From Proteobacteria bacterium UBA1844 (lineage in GTDB: Bacteria; Pseudomonadota; Gammaproteobacteria; Steroidobacterales; Woeseiaceae), in NCBI GenBank assembly GCA_002338615.1, contig DDIS01000144.1:1-11100 (forward strand): a stretch of 11,100 nt of DNA, written 5' to 3'. Every line of letters starts with the position of its first letter. Within the stretch, counting starts at the first letter, position 1. The position numbers were made by a program, and so were the translations under genes. The notes below the pieces were generated by a model, which was not told where the DNA came from, made no database searches, and worked only from the letters and a program-made list of their open reading frames with translations. Shown here one piece after another: positions 6,469 to 11,100 of the stretch.

Positions 6469-6501
6469 GTAATTTCATATCAAAATAGATACACCATCAA
6501 A
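6457..6501. promoter_or_regulatory. Candidate MarR operator: TTGAT/ATCAA half-site cluster
   Basis: TTTTGAT (6457-6463) and ATCAAAA (6479-6485) form a perfect 7-bp inverted repeat with a 15-base spacer. A third half-site, CATCAAA (6495-6501), is the inverted partner of TTTGATG (6458-6464). A smaller dyad, TTGATGTCAA, sits at 6459-6468. The cluster lies between the divergent DUF5519-like and MarR genes and covers the predicted minus promoter. MarR proteins commonly bind such dyads next to their own genes. That this MarR binds here is inferred. Confidence 0.5.
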
Positions 6502-6517
6502 CGGGACCGGGTGAGCT

Positions 6518-7033
6518 ATGGAAAAAGACGCTTTTGACGATATTCTGGACCAATGGTCGGCCGAACGACCCGAGCTCGACACCTCGTCGCTGGGCGTTGT
6601 CATTCGAATCATGAGCCTGTACCGAAGCTTCTTGCGCGATGCGACACGGGCCCTTGAACCGCTCGAACTTGAGCTCTGGGAATACGATGTGCTTTCGGCA
6701 CTCCGTCGGCAGGGCCGGCCGTACTCGCTGTCGGCATCGCGCCTGGCGCGGGAAACCGACCTCAGCACCGGCGCGATGACCAACCGGATCGACCGGTTGG
6801 AGGAGCAAAGCCTGGTACGGCGCGAGCCACACCACTCAGACCGGCGCAGGGTGATGGTGTTTCTGACGGACGAAGGTATCGCCAGAATTGACAATGCAAT
6901 CCACCAGCGCCTCAATTCTGCGGCGCTGAGCCTGCGCAGCCTCAATAAGCCGGATCAACAAACCCTTGCCAGCCTGCTGCGGAAGCTCGTATTGAATGCC
7001 GAGCCCGAACGGCCGGGCGCTTGCCCACCCTGA
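6518..7033 (+). CDS. MarR-family transcriptional regulator
   Basis: A 171-residue protein with the MarR winged-helix layout: an N-terminal dimerisation helix (about 22-50), helix-turn-helix (about 54-98, with LSASRLARETDLSTGAMTNRIDRLEEQSLV as the two DNA-contact helices), a wing (HSDRRRVMVFLTDEG, 106-120, with the usual Asp-Arg-Arg) and C-terminal dimerisation helices (122-160). MarR proteins are dimeric DNA-binding repressors, less often activators, that release DNA on binding small phenolic or other ligands or on oxidation. The single cysteine (C169) near the end is not in a typical redox-sensing position. It is divergent from the DUF5519-like gene across 115 bases that contain dyads, so control of that gene and itself is likely. 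The ATG at 6518 has only a GGTGAG-like site very close to it. The effector ligand is unknown. Confidence 0.92.
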   Translation: MEKDAFDDILDQWSAERPELDTSSLGVVIRIMSLYRSFLRDATRALEPLELELWEYDVLSALRRQGRPYSLSASRLARETDLSTGAMTNRIDRLEEQSLVRREPHHSDRRRVMVFLTDEGIARIDNAIHQRLNSAALSLRSLNKPDQQTLASLLRKLVLNAEPERPGACPP

Positions 7034-7179
7034 TTCCGGCTTGACATAAGCCTGGCGGCCGCGCGGGTGGCAGGGTTTCATTAGGGAGTACACTAACGCA
7101 ATACAAAATCGTGTCCTGCCGCGACCGATTTCCCCGCGCGCGGGCGTCCAAGTCACGTATAGGCGCAGAGCCGTTAACG
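7034..7179 (+). other. Leader region before the sigma-factor gene
   Basis: These 146 bases separate marR from the preferred sigma-factor start. They contain TTGACA at 7041-7046 without a matching -10 at normal distance, an A/T-rich patch at about 7089-7109, and a perfect 12-bp palindrome CCCGCGCGCGGG at 7133-7144. The sigma frame is open from a GTG at 7111, but the extra residues (MSCRDRFPRA...) do not look family-like. The promoter probably lies here but I cannot assign it. Confidence 0.4.
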
Positions 7180-7800
7180 ATGACCCTCTACCTCGACGAC
7201 AAAATGCTGACGAAGCGCTTGCTGGCGGGCGACGAATCGGCGTTCGAGCGCTTCTTCGAGGATAACTACGCGAGGCTCTACCGATTTGCGCTGGGGCGAT
7301 TGCAAGGTGACAACCAGGCTGCCGAGGATATTGCGCAGGCGACCCTTGCCAAGGCCTTGCAAAAAATAGCAGGGTATCGTGCCGAATCGGCAATGTTTAC
7401 GTGGCTGTGCGCAATTTGCAGGAATGAAATGAGCGACTGGCTCCGCAAGCAGGGCCGTCAGCGAGAGCATATCGTGCTGATCGAGGACCACCCGGAGGTG
7501 GCGGCTGCAGTCGATTCAATTTCGATGCCTGTCACCGACAGCCCCGAAACCAGTTACCAGAGACTGGAAGCATCGCGGCTGATCCAGGTCGCGCTGGACC
7601 GTCTGCCGCCCAACTACGGCGATGTTCTCGAATGGAAATATATTGAAGGTTTTTCGGTAAAGGAAATTGCCGCGAAACTGAATATCGGCGATGAAGCGGC
7701 GCAATCACTTATCGCGCTTGCCAAGCGCGCGTTCGCGGATGTTTACACAACCCTAACTAAAGCCATGCAGACGCACAGCGGCGTCACGGTGAGGTCATGA
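7180..7800 (+). CDS. ECF-type RNA polymerase sigma factor (FecI-like position)
   Basis: From the ATG at 7180 the protein has 206 residues. Sigma region 2 spans about 14-93: LLAGDESAFERFFEDNYARL, the core-binding AAEDIAQATLAKAL, and the -10-recognising FTWLCAICRNEMSDWLRKQ. A linker of some 40 residues follows. Region 4 is at about 134-192, with LDRLPPNYGDVLEWKYIEGF and the helix-turn-helix SVKEIAAKLNIGDEAAQSLI. Extracytoplasmic-function sigma factors redirect RNA polymerase to a small regulon. The stop overlaps the FecR-like start (ATGA at 7797-7800), so the two are translationally coupled. The order sigma, FecR, TonB receptor is the classic cell-surface signalling arrangement. The regulon and the exact ECF group cannot be judged from one window. 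A GTG start at 7111 would add 23 unlikely residues. Confidence 0.93.
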   Translation: MTLYLDDKMLTKRLLAGDESAFERFFEDNYARLYRFALGRLQGDNQAAEDIAQATLAKALQKIAGYRAESAMFTWLCAICRNEMSDWLRKQGRQREHIVLIEDHPEVAAAVDSISMPVTDSPETSYQRLEASRLIQVALDRLPPNYGDVLEWKYIEGFSVKEIAAKLNIGDEAAQSLIALAKRAFADVYTTLTKAMQTHSGVTVRS

Positions 7801-8801
7801 CAAACCCCGAACAATCCCAGAATTATGCGGCGGATCGCAGGCTGGAGGAGTTGCTGAAAAACGCGCCGCCGCGACCTATGCCGTCAGCAGAAGCTTTGGC
7901 CAGGGCGCGCCAGGCATTAAAGGCGGACTGGCAGCAGTTAAGCGGTCGTCGAAAACTGCGCCGCCGCATGGTGTTGCTGGCAACTGCGGCGACGATCACG
8001 ATCGCAGCGGTGCTGTCTACCGGCCATTGGCTGGTGCCGTCGCCGGAGCCGGTTGAGGTGGCGGAGGTTGGGAGGACCACCGGGGCCGTATTCGTGATGG
8101 GTGAGAAATCGGAGTTGCAGGAGGTGCCGGAGCTGGCGTCGGTCGTAACAGGGCAAACCGTTCGAACCGGGCCTGATGCGGCCATGGGCCTGAACTGGCT
8201 GCGCGGTGGATCGCTCAGGCTCGATGAGAAAACAGAGGTGACATTTGTTACCGATGACCGCATCGAGCTGAGTTCGGGACGTGTCTATTTTGATTCAGAA
8301 AGCGGCTCGTCCGCGCTGACGATTGGCACCCGCTACGGTGATATCCAGCATCTTGGTACCCAGTACATGGCCAGGGCCGACGCCAAAGCCCTGACGGTCA
8401 GTGTGCGCGATGGACGTGTTGCAATTCATACGTTCCGGGGTGAAGAGATTGCAGAGCCGGGGCAGCAGCTGACGATTGTCGACAGTTTGCGCGGGCCGCG
8501 ACGATTGAATATCAGCGTGTACGGGCCGAATTGGGAATGGATAGAGGCGGTGGCCACGCCACCATTGCTGCGCGGCAAAACCATCTACGACGTGCTGCTC
8601 TGGGTCAGCCATGAAACCGGCCTGAAATTCGACTTTGCCGATACCGAAACGGAAATCCTCGTGCACAGGGAGTCGATTGAAGGTGATCTGAGTGCGTCAC
8701 CGCGCATCGCATTGCGCCAGTCGTTGTTGACCGCGAACCTGCATTCCAACATTGATGACGCCAGCGTTGCGAAGAGCGGAGTAATAGTTATACGACGATA
8801 G
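7797..8801 (+). CDS. FecR-family membrane sigma regulator
   Basis: A 334-residue single-pass inner-membrane protein. The cytoplasmic segment (1-57) would bind the sigma factor; it ends in a basic stretch RRKLRRR. A membrane helix is at about 58-76. The periplasmic FecR domain (about 92-222) shows TGAVFVMG, LRGGSLRLDEKTEV, and the diagnostic LTIGTRYGDIQHLGTQYMAR with VSVRDGRVAI. The last 75 residues (LLRGKTIYDVLLWVSHETGLKF ... GVIVIRR) look like an STN-type fold. FecR proteins receive the signal from the receptor's periplasmic domain and then inhibit or activate the sigma factor, often after proteolysis. The N-terminal part lacks the Trp-containing DUF4880 motif common in FecR relatives. It overlaps the sigma gene by four bases; the receptor follows after 13 bases. 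Confidence 0.92.
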   Translation: MTNPEQSQNYAADRRLEELLKNAPPRPMPSAEALARARQALKADWQQLSGRRKLRRRMVLLATAATITIAAVLSTGHWLVPSPEPVEVAEVGRTTGAVFVMGEKSELQEVPELASVVTGQTVRTGPDAAMGLNWLRGGSLRLDEKTEVTFVTDDRIELSSGRVYFDSESGSSALTIGTRYGDIQHLGTQYMARADAKALTVSVRDGRVAIHTFRGEEIAEPGQQLTIVDSLRGPRRLNISVYGPNWEWIEAVATPPLLRGKTIYDVLLWVSHETGLKFDFADTETEILVHRESIEGDLSASPRIALRQSLLTANLHSNIDDASVAKSGVIVIRR

Positions 8802-8804
8802 GGA
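8800..8804 (+). promoter_or_regulatory. Shine-Dalgarno supporting a TTG start for the receptor
   Basis: AGGGA lies ten bases before TTG at 8815, overlapping the fecR stop codon. No ATG exists between the previous in-frame stop (8785-8787) and the signal peptide, and the TTG gives a sensible signal sequence. The TTG start is therefore preferred. Confidence 0.5.
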
Positions 8805-8814
8805 TACCTGGGAT

Positions 8815-11100
8815 TTGACTGACAAGCCCACAGGCATTTTAACCGTGCTGTTGGCGACGGCCTGCATTGCCGTTGCCAATGCGGCTGCGCCGTATCTGGG
8901 CCGCCCGGTGGTAGAGGTCATCGACGAGGTTCGAGGCGACGGCTACGAGATCGCTTATTCAAGCCGGTTGGTCTCGCAAGACATGCTGGTTACGATAGAG
9001 CCGCGTGCAACCGCATCGCTGGGTGCGCTCCTCGAAATTCTTGAAGCTCATAATCTGACCATGCAAGGCGACACGGGTGTATTTCTGATTATCCAGAAGC
9101 AAACGCCTGCCGCGACAACGCCGTCAACCCGCGCCCGAACGACCCCCGATAATGGCCGGATGATCGAAACCATCACGGTGTCTGCGAGTCGCTACCAGAT
9201 TTCTCGCGATAGCGCGTCGACCGGCTTTCAGATAGACCAGCGGTCGCTGCAGAATATGCCGGACGTGGGCGAAGATCCGGTGCGGATGGTGCAGCGCCTG
9301 CCCGGTGCCGCCGCAAGCGGTGTGTCGGCGCGCACGCACCTGCGCGGCGGTGAAGAAAGTGAGGTCGGAATAATCCTGAACGGCCAGCGTTTGTTCGACC
9401 CGTTTCATGTACGCGACTACCAGAGCATATTCAGCTCGATTGATTCCCGTGCGATCGAAGATATAGAGGTTTATACCGGCGGCTTTCCGGTGCGCTACGG
9501 TGATCGCATGAGCGGAGTCGTGCTGATGGAATCACTCATTCCCGACGAACAGCAACAAAGGGAAATAGGGATCAGCGTTTTCAATACGTCGGTGCTGTTA
9601 TCCGGTAAGGCGGATGACAGGCAATGGTTGTTCTCCGCACGCCGCGGCAACCTGGACCTGGTGATAGCAGACGAACTTGGCCGGCCATCCTATTACGATG
9701 TGTTCAGTCAGTTTGAGCTGGATGTAGCTGCACATTCCAGGCTTTCCGTGAATGCCCTGTATGCGGATGACAACGTGGTTGTTGTGCTGGAGTCGGATCC
9801 GGAGGAGCAGGAACAGGTTGAAAGTTCCACCCGGAATTTTCAGGCCTGGGTTCAACTCGAAACCGAGTGGTCAGATCGATTATCCAGCCGTACAGCCTTG
9901 TCCTACACGCAATACGGTAACCTGCGTGTCGGTGCGGCGGGCGACCCGGAAAAGCTGGTTGCACAGGTTTACGATGATCGTGATGTGCAGCAGACCGGTC
10001 TTCGCCAGGACTGGAGTTTTCGACCATCGAAAACGCATTTCACGCAGTGGGGCTTCAATTTCTCCCAGGGAGACGCACGCTTTGACTACCAGGGAGAGGC
10101 CGAATACTTCGGATTGCTGGCCATGTTTGAAGGCGTTCCCGATGCCATTTCGCGATCGCTCGCGGCCACGCCGAGCGGAGCGAGCTACGCACTCTACTTC
10201 GCAGATCGCTGGTCGGTTTCGCCAAACTCCGTGCTCGAATGGGGTTTGCGCTGGGATGATCAGACTTACACCAGCCTGTCCTCCGACTCACAGCTCAGCC
10301 CGCGCTTGAGTTACCTGTACCGGTTGGGTGACGCAACGGACTTCAGGATCAGTTGGGGCCGCTATCATCAGTCGCAAAACATCCAGGAGTTGCAAATTGA
10401 GGACGGTGTGACCAATTACTGGCCCGCGCAACGTGCGGACCACTTTATTCTTGGCATTCAGCACAGCTTTACGAACAGGATCTCGATGCGTGTTGAGGCG
10501 TTTCAGAAAGAGATGAGCGATATCAGGCCGCGTTTCGAAAACCTGTACGATCCGCTGGCCGGCATTCCCGAACTGTTGCCGGACCGCGTCCGGATTGAGC
10601 CGGAAAGCGCGCGTTCGACAGGCATCGAATTGTCCGCCGAAGCCGACTATGGTGCCTGGTCCTGGTGGGGTACCTACGCGTTGTCAAAAATCACGGATCG
10701 TATTGATGGCAGCGATGTGCCGCGCAGCTGGGACCAGCGTCACGCGATCCAGGTTGGAGTTGCCTGGCAAGGGGAACGCTGGAATATCAATTTTGCGGCG
10801 GGCGTGCACAACGGTTGGCCGACAACCGACCTGGCGCTGGTGCAAGATGGTGTCGATGACGACGATGAGCCGGTCTATGTCGCTGTGCCGGGGCCGCGCA
10901 ATGCGGAACACTTAAGTACGTTCTTCAGTCTCGATTTTCGCATCAGTCGCAAATTCGATGTGCGTTACGGGTCGCTGACTGCGTTCGTCGAAGTAGTCAA
11001 CGCGACGAACCGGAAAAATGTCTGCTGCGCTGACTGGGATCTTGTTGAAGACGAGCCGGGTGTATTGGAAACGTCCTACGACTACTGGCTGCCGCTATTG
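8815..11100 (+). CDS. TonB-dependent receptor with STN signalling domain (C-terminus outside window)
   Basis: The frame is open from TTG 8815 to the right edge (762 codons). The signal peptide is MTDKPTGILTVLLATACIAV up to about ANA (23). An STN domain spans about 27-95 (RPVVEVIDEVRGDGYEIAYS ... GDTGVFLIIQK); it is the periplasmic part that signals to FecR. A threonine/proline linker precedes a TonB-box-like ETITVSA (118-124). The plug domain is at about 130-240, with RMVQRLPGAAASGVSARTHL, RGGEESEVGIILNGQRLFDP and IEVYTGGFPVRYGDRMSGVV. The rest shows alternating outer-membrane beta-strands. Late features are an Asp-rich probable loop (DGVDDDDEP) and a CC pair at 737-738 (NVCCADWD). Such receptors import scarce compounds across the outer membrane using TonB energy. 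The substrate cannot be told; iron complexes are only one option. It is the third gene of the sigma-fecR operon. Confidence 0.93.
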   Translation, partial: MTDKPTGILTVLLATACIAVANAAAPYLGRPVVEVIDEVRGDGYEIAYSSRLVSQDMLVTIEPRATASLGALLEILEAHNLTMQGDTGVFLIIQKQTPAATTPSTRARTTPDNGRMIETITVSASRYQISRDSASTGFQIDQRSLQNMPDVGEDPVRMVQRLPGAAASGVSARTHLRGGEESEVGIILNGQRLFDPFHVRDYQSIFSSIDSRAIEDIEVYTGGFPVRYGDRMSGVVLMESLIPDEQQQREIGISVFNTSVLLSGKADDRQWLFSARRGNLDLVIADELGRPSYYDVFSQFELDVAAHSRLSVNALYADDNVVVVLESDPEEQEQVESSTRNFQAWVQLETEWSDRLSSRTALSYTQYGNLRVGAAGDPEKLVAQVYDDRDVQQTGLRQDWSFRPSKTHFTQWGFNFSQGDARFDYQGEAEYFGLLAMFEGVPDAISRSLAATPSGASYALYFADRWSVSPNSVLEWGLRWDDQTYTSLSSDSQLSPRLSYLYRLGDATDFRISWGRYHQSQNIQELQIEDGVTNYWPAQRADHFILGIQHSFTNRISMRVEAFQKEMSDIRPRFENLYDPLAGIPELLPDRVRIEPESARSTGIELSAEADYGAWSWWGTYALSKITDRIDGSDVPRSWDQRHAIQVGVAWQGERWNINFAAGVHNGWPTTDLALVQDGVDDDDEPVYVAVPGPRNAEHLSTFFSLDFRISRKFDVRYGSLTAFVEVVNATNRKNVCCADWDLVEDEPGVLETSYDYWLPLL

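Noticed and set aside
7041..7046. TTGACA after marR as a -35 box for the sigma-factor gene
   Set aside because: The bases 15-19 downstream are GC-rich with no -10-like hexamer, so it is not supported as a sigma-70 promoter.
7133..7144. Perfect CCCGCGCGCGGG palindrome as an operator
   Set aside because: Alternating GC runs easily arise by chance in GC-rich DNA, and there is no second copy or other context to support a binding site.
1..11100. CRISPR array, tRNA, rRNA, intact insertion sequence or phage gene
   Set aside because: No regularly spaced repeats, tRNA-like cloverleaf, rRNA-like sequence, transposase or integrase motifs were seen on either strand.

Overview
The window looks like chromosomal DNA of a GC-rich, probably environmental gammaproteobacterium. 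This rests on protein resemblance: RimK aligns closely with the E. coli protein, down to the positions of its metal-binding residues, and the flanking families (MgtE, DUF2490, retropepsin-like 'Zn protease', FecI/FecR/TonB receptor) are typical of that class. A REP-like repeat with a GTAG head also fits. Genus cannot be read from the sequence. No rRNA, tRNA, CRISPR array, phage gene or intact transposase is visible. Coding density is high, and no gene-free stretch exceeds about 150 bases.

Layout. (1) 1-736, minus: N-terminal 245 codons of a YcaD-like major-facilitator transporter running off the left edge. (2) 825-2186, plus: MgtE-type magnesium channel with an unusual first pore motif. (3) 2291-3007, plus: exported DUF2490 protein, probably an outer-membrane beta-barrel. 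(4) 3020-3082: a REP-like hairpin and an overlapping 21-bp tandem duplication. (5) 3135-5573, plus: retropepsin-like protease, M14 AstE/AspA-family zinc hydrolase, then RimK glutamate ligase. (6) 5592-5654: two adjacent perfect 12-bp hairpins in the gap between convergent genes. (7) 5664-6402, minus: a small, very acidic protein of unknown function, downstream of a weakly recognised DUF5519/'luciferase-domain' protein. (8) 6403-6517: divergent control region with a sigma-70-like promoter inside a cluster of TTGAT/ATCAA half-sites. (9) 6518-7033, plus: MarR-family regulator. (10) 7180 to the right edge, plus: ECF sigma factor, FecR-like membrane anti-sigma/transducer and a TonB-dependent receptor with an N-terminal signalling (STN) domain, cut by the window end.

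How the genes work together. Two functional modules stand out. The protease-M14-RimK set looks like a protein-glutamylation module: RimK adds glutamates to a target (ribosomal protein S6 in E. coli), and the other two enzymes could trim, process or regulate. The sigma-FecR-receptor set is a classic three-part cell-surface signalling system: ligand on the outer-membrane receptor signals through FecR to free or activate the sigma factor. MarR and its divergent neighbours form a likely third, small regulatory unit. The two best leads for something undescribed are the glutamylation cassette, because of the M14 partner, and the acidic-protein/luciferase-like pair under apparent MarR control.
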